Below are positions 16,271 to 25,373 of a stretch of DNA of 64,000 bases, one piece after another. Origin of the DNA: Parabacteroides distasonis (GTDB taxonomy: Bacteria; Bacteroidota; Bacteroidia; Bacteroidales; Tannerellaceae); NCBI RefSeq assembly GCF_004793765.1, contig NZ_SRYM01000009.1, positions 1-64,000 of the forward strand. The letters run 5' to 3'. The notes beneath the pieces are model-generated. The model had not been told where the DNA came from. It searched no databases and saw nothing but the letters and a program-made list of their open reading frames with translations. The stretch's first letter is position 1; every line of letters begins with the position of its first letter. A program made the position numbers and the translations under genes.

Positions 16271-17380
16271 TCAAGCTATTTGAAAGCCTAGTCTTTTGAG
16301 CGTGATGTCTTCTTCTGGGGATGATCCGATTATGTGGTAAGCATGGAACTCGCGGGGATGATCATAATGCGCCCTGAACCACTCGAAGCGTTCCGGGCTT
16401 TCTCTGAGTTTTCTGTCAATCGTTTGCGGGTTAAAGCTTCGCAAGATGGTTTCTTCCACCCGATTCATGGCGAATTGTCCCAGCTCGATCACGGGATCAA
16501 ATGGAGCGGAGGGGACGACTTCCTTTATTTTGTCGATCTTAATACCGAAGAAGCGTTTGATATGTTCAAGGCACATCCGTGTCCCGTTCGCCTTCCCGTC
16601 AGCGGAGAAACCGGCTATATGGGGAGTGGCGATCGTGGCTTCCGACAGTAACTTCCGGTCGATATCCGGCTCGTTCTCCCAGCAATCGATGATCAGTTCG
16701 CTGACCTTGCCGGTTCGTTTGGCCTGCAATAAGGCTTGCGTATCATGTACGGCACCCCGGCAACTGTTGATAAACCAAGGATTTCGTTCTAATTTGTCGA
16801 AAAAAGCGTGATCGGCTAGGTGACGGGTGGCGAAGCGTCCCTCTTTGGTCAACGGTACATGTAAGGTGATAATATCCGCCTCTTTGGCGATCGTGTCCAA
16901 GGATACGAATCCATCTTCACCTTCCTGTTCGGCACGGGGCGGGTCATTGCGAAGCACGCGCATCCCCACAGTCTCGCATAGTCTCTCTACGATACTCCCT
17001 ACATGGCCTACGCCTACGATACCGATTGTCTTCCCCGCTAGCCTCTCTCCTTTACGGAGTGCGACGGCTACCAAAGAGGATAATACATATTGCCCCACGG
17101 AGGCGGCGTTGCAACCCGGCGCGTTCTTCCACGTGATCCCTGCCTTCTCGCAATAACGGGTGTCGATATGGTCGTAGCCGATGGTGGCCGTCGTGATCAG
17201 GCGTACCCGGCTACCTTCCAGCAGCTCGCGTGTACATTTATCTATGCTACGTACGACCAGGGCATCTGCGTCTTTTATGTTTGTGGGTGTGAACTCTTTG
17301 GAGTCAAGGTAGGATACGTCTGCTATCGGCTCCAAGATCCCTTTTAGGTAAGGAACCGTGTTATCTGCTATTATTTTCAT
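16271..17380 (-). CDS. pdxB: Erythronate-4-phosphate dehydrogenase
   Basis: A 369-residue D-2-hydroxyacid dehydrogenase of the PdxB type, the second step of DXP-dependent pyridoxal phosphate synthesis. The NAD-binding loop is GIVGVGHVGSIVE. The catalytic region includes NSCRGAVHD and the His in ATPHIAGFSADGK. The PdxB-specific C-terminal dimerisation domain is present after about residue 290. The alternative, a general phosphoglycerate dehydrogenase, is less likely given this domain. Confidence 0.92.
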   Translation of the reverse strand: MKIIADNTVPYLKGILEPIADVSYLDSKEFTPTNIKDADALVVRSIDKCTRELLEGSRVRLITTATIGYDHIDTRYCEKAGITWKNAPGCNAASVGQYVLSSLVAVALRKGERLAGKTIGIVGVGHVGSIVERLCETVGMRVLRNDPPRAEQEGEDGFVSLDTIAKEADIITLHVPLTKEGRFATRHLADHAFFDKLERNPWFINSCRGAVHDTQALLQAKRTGKVSELIIDCWENEPDIDRKLLSEATIATPHIAGFSADGKANGTRMCLEHIKRFFGIKIDKIKEVVPSAPFDPVIELGQFAMNRVEETILRSFNPQTIDRKLRESPERFEWFRAHYDHPREFHAYHIIGSSPEEDITLKRLGFQIA

Positions 17381-17444
17381 TTTATTAGCTTGATTATCGT
17401 TACGCGATATTAAGTAAAAAACAGGGGATATACAAGTGATGGGA

Positions 17445-17550
17445 GTTTCTTCTAGTGGAAACAGTGGTTTCTATTAAGGAAAACTTTTGTTTCTTGCTAC
17501 TAAAACATTAGTTTCACCTAAGAGAAACAAAAGTTTTAGTAGCAAGAAAT
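17445..17550. repeat. Array of GTTTCt...GAAAC palindromes, 22-bp period
   Basis: Five 18-bp imperfect palindromes start at 17445, 17467, 17489, 17511 and 17533, exactly 22 bp apart, with 4-bp spacers (AGTG, TTTT, ATTA, AAAA). Longer perfect inverted matches interleave. One is 17480-17494 with 17523-17537 (15 bp). The other is 17490-17506 with 17533-17549 (17 bp). It lies between pdxB and the MFS gene. Confidence 0.88.
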
Positions 17551-17584
17551 TTTAAAAAACTGTAATATGTTAATAATAGGGTGC

Positions 17585-18784
17585 TTATCTCAGCTTGTGC
17601 CGATTGAAATGAGGCCCCGCTTTTAGTAAGAAGAACAAGGTGGACAATACCGTAAGGCAAGCGCCGGACAGGTAGGCGTAGTTGAACCCGCCCAATTCTT
17701 GTGCGATGGTGCCCCCGGCCATCAACCCAACACCGATACCTACGTCCCAACTAGTTAGATAGGTAGAAGTGGCCGTACCCCGTTGGTTATTGGGTGCCAG
17801 ATTCACGAAAAGCGTGTTGAAAGCAGGGAACATGGTTCCGAACGCCACGCCTTGCGAGAGGGCTATACCTATGTAGAGATAGGAAGAAAATACCGGGTTC
17901 CAACGCATCAACTCCTTGAGCGCCGCAAGAAGAAAGAATGTGGCCGCCGCCAAATACATCCCGAGAGAGATAACAAGCGTGATCCGTCCTTTGTCCACTT
18001 GCCGTCCGGAGAACAGGCGGGAGACGGCCAGTCCGATCGCCATAAAGGTGAAATAGAGCCCGGAGTTTACGTTGATCCCGATCTCGGCGGCGTACATCGC
18101 CACATAAGTGGTCGTCATTCCGTAAGGGATTGAGAGCAATAGCAGGGAGATACCCGCCCAAGTTCCCTTCACCAAGAAAAAGCGGTCAAGAGAGATAGGT
18201 TCTCGTTTGACCGGTTGCTTATAAGGAGCCTTGACCATATAGGCCATGATAAAACCAAGGCTTCCGGATAGCAACGAGCAGGAAAAGATCACGTCGTATG
18301 TGAAGTGTCCTTGCATGAATAGCCCGATCATCGGCCCGAAACTCATGGCGATGTTGTTGGCCAGGCCATAATAGCCAATGCCTTCCCCACGGCGGGAGGA
18401 GGGCAGGATATCGATCAGTATCGTATTTCCGGCCACTGTCACCATGCCGAAGGCGAAACCGTGTACGATGCGTAAGGCGATAAAGAGGGTAAGTGCCGTG
18501 GCTGCCATGTACCCGCCGAATATGGCGGTGAAAATGAAATAAGCTACCAGATATAAGGGACGGCGGGCGAAAGTATCCAGCAAATATCCGGCGAACGGAC
18601 GGATACAGAGCGCTGCTAACGTATAGCACGATAAGATAAGCCCGATCATGGACTTCCCGATCATGAATTCTTCCTTCAGATAAAAAGGCAAGATTGGCAG
18701 GATTAGATAGAATGCGAAAAAAAGCAGGAAGTTTGCCGCTAATATATAGCAAAAGCTGGATGTGACGATCTTATCATTATTCAT
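17585..18784 (-). CDS. MFS transporter
   Basis: A 399-residue major-facilitator protein with about 12 hydrophobic segments. The motif-A-like loop LLDTFARRPLYLV follows the second helix, and a conserved Arg-rich loop (LPSSRRGEGIGYYG) sits mid-chain. It resembles drug or sugar-efflux permeases, and the substrate cannot be assigned. It is a single gene with its own promoter, divergent from the DUF4254 gene. Confidence 0.85.
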   Translation of the reverse strand: MNNDKIVTSSFCYILAANFLLFFAFYLILPILPFYLKEEFMIGKSMIGLILSCYTLAALCIRPFAGYLLDTFARRPLYLVAYFIFTAIFGGYMAATALTLFIALRIVHGFAFGMVTVAGNTILIDILPSSRRGEGIGYYGLANNIAMSFGPMIGLFMQGHFTYDVIFSCSLLSGSLGFIMAYMVKAPYKQPVKREPISLDRFFLVKGTWAGISLLLLSIPYGMTTTYVAMYAAEIGINVNSGLYFTFMAIGLAVSRLFSGRQVDKGRITLVISLGMYLAAATFFLLAALKELMRWNPVFSSYLYIGIALSQGVAFGTMFPAFNTLFVNLAPNNQRGTATSTYLTSWDVGIGVGLMAGGTIAQELGGFNYAYLSGACLTVLSTLFFLLKAGPHFNRHKLR

Positions 18785-18809
18785 AGAGACGTATCGTTTA
18801 TAAATAGTG

Positions 18810-18817
18810 CGAAATTA
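18810..18817 (-). promoter_or_regulatory. -7 promoter element for the MFS gene
   Basis: TAATTTCG on the minus strand fits TAnnTTCG, 26 bp from the start codon. Confidence 0.4.
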
Positions 18818-18840
18818 GGTGAATTTATTGAATGAATCTT

Positions 18841-18848
18841 TATCTTTG
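18841..18848 (+). promoter_or_regulatory. -7 promoter element for the DUF4254 gene
   Basis: TATCTTTG fits TAnnTTTG, 39 bp before the ATG at 18887. It starts a probable four-gene transcript. Confidence 0.45.
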
Positions 18849-18886
18849 CCGCACAAAGTATTTACAGAAAGAAAATAATTGAACTT

Positions 18887-19492
18887 ATGAACTTCAGCGA
18901 ACAATGTTTCCGGATTTTTGAGCAAGCTACGGAAGCCTATCACGTGACTGATAACGTAGACGCCACGGTGCATAACCCGTATGCGGTAAAAAGCATCGAG
19001 TTTTATCTTTATCTAAAGAATTGGATTGATGCCGTGCAATGGCATTTGGAGGATATCATTCGTAATCCGGAGATCGATCCGATGGAAGCGCTGGCTATCA
19101 AACGCCGCATCGATAAATCGAATCAAGATCGTACGGACTTGGTAGAGCTGATCGATAGTTTCTTTCTGGATAAATACAAGGACGTGAAGGTGTTGCCGGA
19201 CGCTACGATCAATACGGAAAGCCCGGCTTGGGCGATCGACCGCCTGTCTATCCTTACGCTAAAGATACATCATATGCGTGAAGAGGCGAGCCGTGCGGAT
19301 GCCACTGCCGAGCATAAGACCCGTTGCGAGCAAAAGCTGGCCGTATTGCTGGAGCAGAAGAAGGACTTATCTTCGGCGCTGGATCAATTACTGTCTGATA
19401 TCCGTGACGGTAAGAAATACATGAAAGTATATAAGCAAATGAAGATGTACAATGACCCGGCTTTGAACCCGGTGTTGTACGGTAAGAAATAA
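18887..19492 (+). CDS. DUF4254 domain-containing protein
   Basis: A 201-residue soluble, mostly helical protein of the DUF4254 type, conserved in Bacteroidetes next to a GT9 glycosyltransferase. There is no signal peptide or membrane segment. The stop overlaps the GT9 start by one base (TAATG), so the two are tightly coupled and probably act together in LPS core synthesis. The function is unknown. Confidence 0.8.
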   Translation: MNFSEQCFRIFEQATEAYHVTDNVDATVHNPYAVKSIEFYLYLKNWIDAVQWHLEDIIRNPEIDPMEALAIKRRIDKSNQDRTDLVELIDSFFLDKYKDVKVLPDATINTESPAWAIDRLSILTLKIHHMREEASRADATAEHKTRCEQKLAVLLEQKKDLSSALDQLLSDIRDGKKYMKVYKQMKMYNDPALNPVLYGKK

Positions 19493-20547
19493 TGGCGAAT
19501 ATATTAGTAATACGACTTTCCGCTATCGGGGATGTGGCGATGACGGTTCCCGTTATCTATTCTGCGGCCAAGGCGAATCCTGAGGACTCTTTTACGGTAT
19601 TGACACAAGCTTTCTTGATCCCGGTATTCATGAACCGGCCGGGGAACGTGAACGTGATTGGTATCAATACGAAGACCACGGAGAAGAATTTGGCGGGGCT
19701 GCTCCGTTTTTCCTCCGCATTGGTGAAGTACGATTTCGATTTGGTACTGGATTTGCACGACGTATTGCGGACTATGATCATCCGTACGCTGTTCCGCTTG
19801 AACGGCAAGCGTGTATTTGTCGTGGATAAGGCCCGGAAAGATCGTGTGCGGTTGACTGATGCGAAGAATAAGCAATTTAAACAACTTCGCCCGGTGATCG
19901 AACGTTATGCGGATGTTTTCCGTAATGCCGGACTGAATTATATGGAGACATTTACGTCGTTGTTTGAGACATCCGCACCGGATTTATCAGCCTTAGAACC
20001 TCTTGCGGGAATGAAGACCGGCAAATGGATAGGTATCGCTCCTTTCGCCAAGCACCGGGGAAAGATTTATCCGATCGAGGAGATGGAGCAAGTCGTGGCC
20101 AAGCTTTCGGAGAGAGAGGATCTTACTATCTTCCTGTTCGGTGGTCGTGGTTATGAGGAGGCTGTCTTGGAGCAATGGGCTTTTGAGCATCCCCGGGTAA
20201 AAAGCGTGGTGGGTAAATATTCCTTAGACCAAGAGCTGGCCTTGATCAGCCGGTTGGATCTGTTGCTTTGTATGGATTCTGCCAATATGCATTTCGCCTC
20301 CTTGGTCGGTACACGGGTACTTTCCATTTGGGGCGCTACCCATCCTTATGCCGGATTTTACGGATATCATCAGGATACGGAGGATTGTATCCAGTTGGAC
20401 TTACCTTGCCGTCCTTGTTCCGTATTCGGCCAAAAGCCCTGCCTGCGGAAGGATTGGGCGTGTTTGAAACAGCTCAATCCGGATCTAATCATAAACAAGG
20501 TATTAACCTCTTTAAATGAAATGGTTTCGGATGAAGGAGGTCATTGA
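19492..20547 (+). CDS. GT9-family (heptosyltransferase-like) glycosyltransferase
   Basis: A 351-residue glycosyltransferase with the GT-B fold of family 9 (LPS heptosyltransferases). The N-terminal acceptor-side signature ILVIRLSAIGDVAMTVPV and the C-terminal donor-side segments (LICMDSANMHFASLVGT-like, WGATHPYAGF) are present. It probably adds a sugar to the lipid A/core on the inner face of the inner membrane. The exact donor is unknown. It overlaps DUF4254 by 1 bp and the next gene by 32 bp. Confidence 0.88.
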   Translation: MANILVIRLSAIGDVAMTVPVIYSAAKANPEDSFTVLTQAFLIPVFMNRPGNVNVIGINTKTTEKNLAGLLRFSSALVKYDFDLVLDLHDVLRTMIIRTLFRLNGKRVFVVDKARKDRVRLTDAKNKQFKQLRPVIERYADVFRNAGLNYMETFTSLFETSAPDLSALEPLAGMKTGKWIGIAPFAKHRGKIYPIEEMEQVVAKLSEREDLTIFLFGGRGYEEAVLEQWAFEHPRVKSVVGKYSLDQELALISRLDLLLCMDSANMHFASLVGTRVLSIWGATHPYAGFYGYHQDTEDCIQLDLPCRPCSVFGQKPCLRKDWACLKQLNPDLIINKVLTSLNEMVSDEGGH

Positions 20548-21421
20548 ACTAATTAGTAAGCGAATACAAATAGTGCGATTTTGTCTACTTTTGGGTAGTC
20601 TTTTTTTGTGTGTATCGTCTATAAAAGCAGTGGAATGGCATGAAAAAGTGAATTATTTAATATATTCACCTCGTTACTTCGGACCAAATGCTTTTCCGAT
20701 CCCGGAATTGCTTGGAGGAAGTTTGTCTAATCGTTGGGAGGTTGAACTTCGGGGAGAGTATTATAGGATGCAAGGAGATAAAACAAAAGATATCTTTACC
20801 CGTTTGTATATCCCAGTCGTAAAGGGACGTGTAGGGGTGAATGTCAGTTGGGTATTCCAAGAATGGTATGAGATGTCGCCGGAAGTCCGGGACGAACGTT
20901 ATGCGGTAGAACTGAAATCCCCGATTGTTTGCCGGGGTGATGTGATCTTCAATTTTTATTTCCAAGCCCTCCGGAGCGAGAAATGGATGGATATTGTGGT
21001 AAGCGCCAACCTGAAAACTGCCAGTGGCGGACGTTTATGCGACGCTCGTTATACGGATGCGGCCTCTTATTGGTTCGACGCCAATCTGGGACATACATTG
21101 TGGAAGCGGAAGGATGTAAACGCTTCGATCCGTGTGCAAGCTTTAGCTGGTTTTTATTGTTGGATGACGAATGATGTCGTTCATCGTCAGAACGATGCTT
21201 TCTGTTATGGGGCAGGCGTGTTAGGTACCTACCGGGGGCTCTCGTTGGATTGTAATTACGCCGGTTTCCGGGGGTATAGAAATAATGGAGATAAACCAGG
21301 CGTTTTACGTATAAAAATGAGCTATGGGATTGGAAGGAATATCATTTCATATCAATATAAGTATGGAGTAAAAGACTTTTGTTATAATAGTTACTCTTTG
21401 GCTTATATAAGATGCTTTTAG
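20516..21421 (+). CDS. Predicted outer-membrane beta-barrel protein
   Basis: A 301-residue protein with a hydrophobic signal (IVRFCLLLGSLFLCVSSIKA) and a mature chain of alternating aromatic strands ending in Phe (SLAYIRCF), as outer-membrane barrels do. The start at 20516 overlaps the GT9 gene by 32 bp. An internal ATG at 20531 would overlap by 17 bp and keep the signal, so the start is uncertain. I recognise no specific family. The context suggests a role in LPS or envelope assembly. Confidence 0.65.
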   Translation: MKWFRMKEVIELISKRIQIVRFCLLLGSLFLCVSSIKAVEWHEKVNYLIYSPRYFGPNAFPIPELLGGSLSNRWEVELRGEYYRMQGDKTKDIFTRLYIPVVKGRVGVNVSWVFQEWYEMSPEVRDERYAVELKSPIVCRGDVIFNFYFQALRSEKWMDIVVSANLKTASGGRLCDARYTDAASYWFDANLGHTLWKRKDVNASIRVQALAGFYCWMTNDVVHRQNDAFCYGAGVLGTYRGLSLDCNYAGFRGYRNNGDKPGVLRIKMSYGIGRNIISYQYKYGVKDFCYNSYSLAYIRCF

Positions 21422-21539
21422 AGTGGATTCTTATAATAAATTATTATTTGATTTAAAATGGACTAATAAGTATAGCTTTTGGAAGAATGTTATGGTCGGT
21501 TTAGGATGTATCTTCATCTTGTTTTTAAAATGAAATAGT

Positions 21540-22424
21540 ATGATGGAATTTATTAATCGTTATTTGTTTTGGGTGTGTATCATTGGGGGATTGACCTCAT
21601 GCTCAAATGAATTTATAGATTCAGCTAGTCTTGATGAATCTAGTTCAATTACTACTAAGGCTTTAACTAAAAGTGACACGATTCTCCAATATGAATCTTT
21701 TATTTATAAGGGAAGTTCGTATGAGGTTACTTATTCAATTGTAGGAGATTCTGTTGTTAATATGATTGCGGACGAGGATACTAAGTCTCTTCTTTCATAT
21801 TTAAACTCTTTATCAGGTTGGGGAACTTTTATATATGCTGATGGCTCTGTAGAGTATTTTGATAATGAGGGAGAGTTAATGGCGAATTTGGATGCGATTG
21901 TGGATAAAAATAGTAAAATTGATGCTAATTTTATAGATCAAGTCTCTTCTCGAGGTTTTGTCCCGGAGAATGATGCTTGTGCACCAGATTGGAATGGAAA
22001 TATTGGAAGTTTGTATTTATGTGATGATGATGGTTATTCCGGAAAGGTTCGTCATATATTTTATCCATCTACATCTCCTGATTCTGTCGCTGTTCCACAT
22101 TTAAAACCTACTTATGAAATGAATGATAAAACGACGGCTTTTTGTGCGTATGTCCGGAGTGGTTATTATATGTTACTAAATATGTATGAAGATGATAATT
22201 ATAGAGGCTCTTTTATTTCTCAGATAGTGGATGGAACAAAAGATTATGTAATGGATAGGGGATTGTTTAGTCTGAATACAAGGGAGGCAAGAGATGTTGA
22301 ATTTGGAGGAGTCTTTTGCCCTAATTTAAAGAAGGTTGTTTTAAGAAGGGATGTGAGCAAAACTTGGAATGATAGAATAACCTCTATAAAAATGAAAAGA
22401 ATAAGTAAACCGTTCGCACCTTAA
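21540..22424 (+). CDS. Lipoprotein with beta-gamma-crystallin-like Greek keys
   Basis: A 294-residue predicted lipoprotein: hydrophobic start, GLTSC lipobox, Cys21. The C-terminal half shows two Greek-key-like units. One runs from IGSLYLCDDDGYSG (about 155) to MNDKTTAF (about 201). The other runs from LLNMYEDDNYRGSF (about 212) to NDRITSIK (277-284). The closing motifs match the calcium-binding N/D-N/D-x-x-S/T-S signature of microbial beta-gamma-crystallins: exactly in the second, with Ala for the final Ser in the first. Codon use is AT-rich compared with the neighbours. Its role is unknown, and calcium binding is inference. Confidence 0.65.
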   Translation: MMEFINRYLFWVCIIGGLTSCSNEFIDSASLDESSSITTKALTKSDTILQYESFIYKGSSYEVTYSIVGDSVVNMIADEDTKSLLSYLNSLSGWGTFIYADGSVEYFDNEGELMANLDAIVDKNSKIDANFIDQVSSRGFVPENDACAPDWNGNIGSLYLCDDDGYSGKVRHIFYPSTSPDSVAVPHLKPTYEMNDKTTAFCAYVRSGYYMLLNMYEDDNYRGSFISQIVDGTKDYVMDRGLFSLNTREARDVEFGGVFCPNLKKVVLRRDVSKTWNDRITSIKMKRISKPFAP

Positions 22425-22630
22425 CTTTCTTATGGTGTTATCGCTTTAATTATATTGTTTACGTTGAGGATAATTGATTAGAGGAACTTTTATCTTAAAA
22501 GATAGTAGAGAATGTTATTTCAGACTTAATTAGATTCTTACTAATGGATTTAATAAAGTCTGATCGTTAATTTTTCCGGCTCTAGCTTAAATATGATTTG
22601 GGGAAGACTTCTATATTAAATACTTGTTTG

Positions 22631-23341
22631 ATGAAATACGTTATCAATCCAAAATACCGTTTTCTAGAGGAGTTTATTTATTCTGTTCCAGAAAACTTTA
22701 CTTTTACAGGGGAACTTATTTATTCAGGGCGAAATATCTTGAAGCTCTATGAGGTTCAAGGATGTCGTTTAGTGGTGAAAAGTTTTAAAGTACCCCATAT
22801 TATTAATAGGTTCGTATATATGAATATGCGTAGATCTAAAGCAAGGCGTTCCTTTGAATATGCAAATTATCTTTTAGAGCAAGGTATATATACTCCTGAA
22901 CCTGTAGCTTTTATTGAGGATTGTTCGGGCCTAGGTCTTAATCATTCTTTCTATGTATCATTAGAATGCCCCTTCAAGCGGAATTTGCGTGAGTTTTGGT
23001 ATGTCCCGGAAATAGGAGATCGAATGCCTATTCTTGAGTCTTTTGCCCGCTATACGGCAGATATGCATGAAAAGGGAATTTTACACAAAGATTATTCTTC
23101 GGGGAATGTTTTGTTTGAGGTAAAGAATGATCGCCCCTCTTTCGCTTTAGTGGATATAAATCGCATGAAATTTGGAAAAATTGGAGAAGAAGAGGGTTAT
23201 AAAAACTTTGATCGTCTTTGGCTACCAGATGAAACATATAAAGTAATAGCTTATAATTACGCTTTAGCGCGCGGGTTTAACCCTCAATATGCGATTGAGC
23301 GGATTTGCTATTTCAAGGATAAGAGAATGAGTAACTCTTGA
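22631..23341 (+). CDS. Kdo/InaA-type lipopolysaccharide kinase
   Basis: A 236-residue protein-kinase-like fold of the lipopolysaccharide kinase (Kdo kinase/WaaP/InaA) group. The catalytic loop is HKDYSSGNVLFE and the metal-binding Asp is in ALVDINRMKFG. A lysine in LVVKSFKVP may be the ATP-binding lysine. It probably phosphorylates Kdo or a core sugar. A longer reading frame needs a TTG start at 22598, so the ATG at 22631 (MKYVINPKYRF) is preferred. It is AT-rich, and its stop abuts the stop of the convergent GT2 gene. Confidence 0.82.
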   Translation: MKYVINPKYRFLEEFIYSVPENFTFTGELIYSGRNILKLYEVQGCRLVVKSFKVPHIINRFVYMNMRRSKARRSFEYANYLLEQGIYTPEPVAFIEDCSGLGLNHSFYVSLECPFKRNLREFWYVPEIGDRMPILESFARYTADMHEKGILHKDYSSGNVLFEVKNDRPSFALVDINRMKFGKIGEEEGYKNFDRLWLPDETYKVIAYNYALARGFNPQYAIERICYFKDKRMSNS

Positions 23342-24115
23342 TTATAAGCCTGTTCGGGGAGCAGGCTGTTTTTTGTGATGATATTCGTACACTTTAGCCA
23401 TTGTTGCGAATTTGTAATAGGCCGAAAGGATCGCATAGCAAAATCCGGGTGTACCATCTAATATACCTTTCTTGAGGATATATTGTTTGAAGAAGCGAAA
23501 GCTCACTTGCATGGCGATATCAAATAGCGCATATTTCTTGTTTTTTCGCCTTTCAACTTCTTTATCGGAATAAGTATTTATTTTTCTTATGAAATCTGCG
23601 ACACTCTCATTCGCTAAATGAATAAGTGCGAGTTCTGTTTTATGCGCAGGGATTGTAGCGGTTTTACCGGTTATATGTGGAATTGCGTGAACGAACGGAG
23701 GCCAATCTATCGCTTCTTTTCTGGAGAAGCGCAATAAATAATCAGGATAGGTCGCACGCATGAATTTCCCCATAAAATAGTTTTTTCGGGGGATCCGGAT
23801 GGCATCTGGAGGATTGGGGAGATTGATTTGTTGATAGAGGTATTCTTTTAATTGAGGTGTTACGATCTCATCTGCGTCGATAATTAATACCCACTCTTGA
23901 GACGCAGCTTGGATTGTTTTGTTGCGTGCGGGTTCAACGATTCCTGTATGCTCATGGTAGATAATCCTGCAATTGTGTTTTTGAGCGATTTGAATTGTTT
24001 TATCGGTACTATTCATGTCACAAAGAAGAATCTCATCGAAATCTTGGACGGCACTTAGTACTTTGTCTAAATGTAAGTCAGCATTATATGTATTAATGAC
24101 AACAGAAATACCCAT
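23342..24115 (-). CDS. GT2-family glycosyltransferase (WaaE/KdtX-like)
   Basis: A 257-residue inverting glycosyltransferase with a GT-A fold. It shows the nucleotide-binding start ISVVINTYNADLHLDKVL, the acidic DxD-like IDADEIV and the VEPARNKTI segment seen in LPS-core beta-1,4-glucosyltransferases of the WaaE/KdtX type. It likely acts on the LPS core. It has its own good promoter. Confidence 0.87.
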   Translation of the reverse strand: MGISVVINTYNADLHLDKVLSAVQDFDEILLCDMNSTDKTIQIAQKHNCRIIYHEHTGIVEPARNKTIQAASQEWVLIIDADEIVTPQLKEYLYQQINLPNPPDAIRIPRKNYFMGKFMRATYPDYLLRFSRKEAIDWPPFVHAIPHITGKTATIPAHKTELALIHLANESVADFIRKINTYSDKEVERRKNKKYALFDIAMQVSFRFFKQYILKKGILDGTPGFCYAILSAYYKFATMAKVYEYHHKKQPAPRTGL

Positions 24116-24144
24116 GTAAATAAATTGTTAGATTATATATTACT

Positions 24145-24176
24145 CAAAAGTATATAGCATTTTTGAGAAAAACAAA
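24145..24176 (-). promoter_or_regulatory. Promoter for the GT2 gene
   Basis: On the minus strand: TTTG (24173-24176), a 20-bp spacer, then TACTTTTG (24145-24152), 30 bp upstream of the ATG. Confidence 0.6.
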
Positions 24177-24183
24177 TTTCATT

Positions 24184-25317
24184 CTATGATCGTAAGGCAC
24201 TTTCGTATACTCGCATGAAATGAGCCGCCAATACGTCGGGCATGAATCGCCGCATATTCTCTCGTCCGCCGGAACGCATGGATTCGGCCAGCTTCGGCTC
24301 GTTCAATACGGACTCTATCAAGCTGCGCAGCTCTTGCTCGTTTCTCGGATCGGTATATAAAGCGGACGGTCCACCCGCTTCTTCCAGACAAGAACCGGTA
24401 GCCGCTATCACCGGAATACCGGCAAGCTGGGCTTCCAAGATCGGGATACCAAATCCTTCGAAAAACGAGGGATAGACAAATAAGGTCGCCATCTGATAGA
24501 AAGCGGCTAATTCGTTAAAAGGTATATGGGTCAAGATACGGACACGATCGGACAGGTTGTTTTCCCGGATATAGGTCTCTACCGTATCCGTATAAGGCGT
24601 ATGTTTACCGATAGCGATCACGGAAATATCTTCTTTCAGCTCTTTTAGGGCTTTTATCAGGAGCAATAGATTCTTCCGTTCCTCGATACTCCCTACATAT
24701 AATATATAAGGTCCATTTATCTGATATTTCTTGCGTATGGTCGATTTTACGTTTTCTTGAATCGCTTGCCCGAATACCGGGTCGCAACCTTGGTAAACCA
24801 CCTCGATCTTGCTTTCCGGGATGTTGAAGAAATCACGGATGTCTCGCATCGTTTGTCGGCTGATCGCTATGATCTTGTCTGACCGTAAACAAGCTTGCTT
24901 GAATTTGTAGGTATAAATAGAACGATCGATCGGTTTGTAAAGCTGCGGATAACGCAAAAAGATCAAGTCATGTATCGTTACGACGGCTGGGATTTCGTTC
25001 TGTTTTAGATTCATCGGAATCTCGTTACTCAGGCCATGGAACAGATCGACATGCTCTTTTCGAAGCGTAGTCGCTAGACCGGAGGTACGCCATAAAGACG
25101 GAAATAGTTTATTGAACCTGCCCTCCGGATAATGGAATGAGACACTTGGACGCTCCTCGATCCGTTTCCGTAACACCTCTTTACCCTTGCCCGGCGTATA
25201 GAGTTGATACGTATGTTCCGGAAAAGAAGCGGACAAGCTATTCACTACGAACCGGCTATAATTACCCAGTCCGGTAGCGTTATGCGTAATCCTTTTTGCG
25301 TCGAAAGCGATCTTCAT
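24184..25317 (-). CDS. GT4-family glycosyltransferase
   Basis: A 377-residue retaining GT-B glycosyltransferase of family 4. The donor-binding region EGFGIPILEAQLAGIPVIAA carries the E-x7-E motif, preceded by VGSIEERKNLLLLIKAL. The N-terminal GLGNYSRFVVNSL loop is typical of mannosyl- or rhamnosyl-transferases of this family. It is likely in LPS core or O-chain assembly, with sugar specificity unknown. Confidence 0.87.
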   Translation of the reverse strand: MKIAFDAKRITHNATGLGNYSRFVVNSLSASFPEHTYQLYTPGKGKEVLRKRIEERPSVSFHYPEGRFNKLFPSLWRTSGLATTLRKEHVDLFHGLSNEIPMNLKQNEIPAVVTIHDLIFLRYPQLYKPIDRSIYTYKFKQACLRSDKIIAISRQTMRDIRDFFNIPESKIEVVYQGCDPVFGQAIQENVKSTIRKKYQINGPYILYVGSIEERKNLLLLIKALKELKEDISVIAIGKHTPYTDTVETYIRENNLSDRVRILTHIPFNELAAFYQMATLFVYPSFFEGFGIPILEAQLAGIPVIAATGSCLEEAGGPSALYTDPRNEQELRSLIESVLNEPKLAESMRSGGRENMRRFMPDVLAAHFMRVYESALRS

Positions 25318-25340
25318 AGGTTTGAGTTCGATATATTGGA

Positions 25341-25348
25341 CAAATATA
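25341..25348 (-). promoter_or_regulatory. -7 promoter element for the GT4 gene
   Basis: TATATTTG on the minus strand fits TAnnTTTG, 24 bp from the start codon. Confidence 0.5.
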
Positions 25349-25373
25349 CGATATAATTTTAATTACCTTTACC

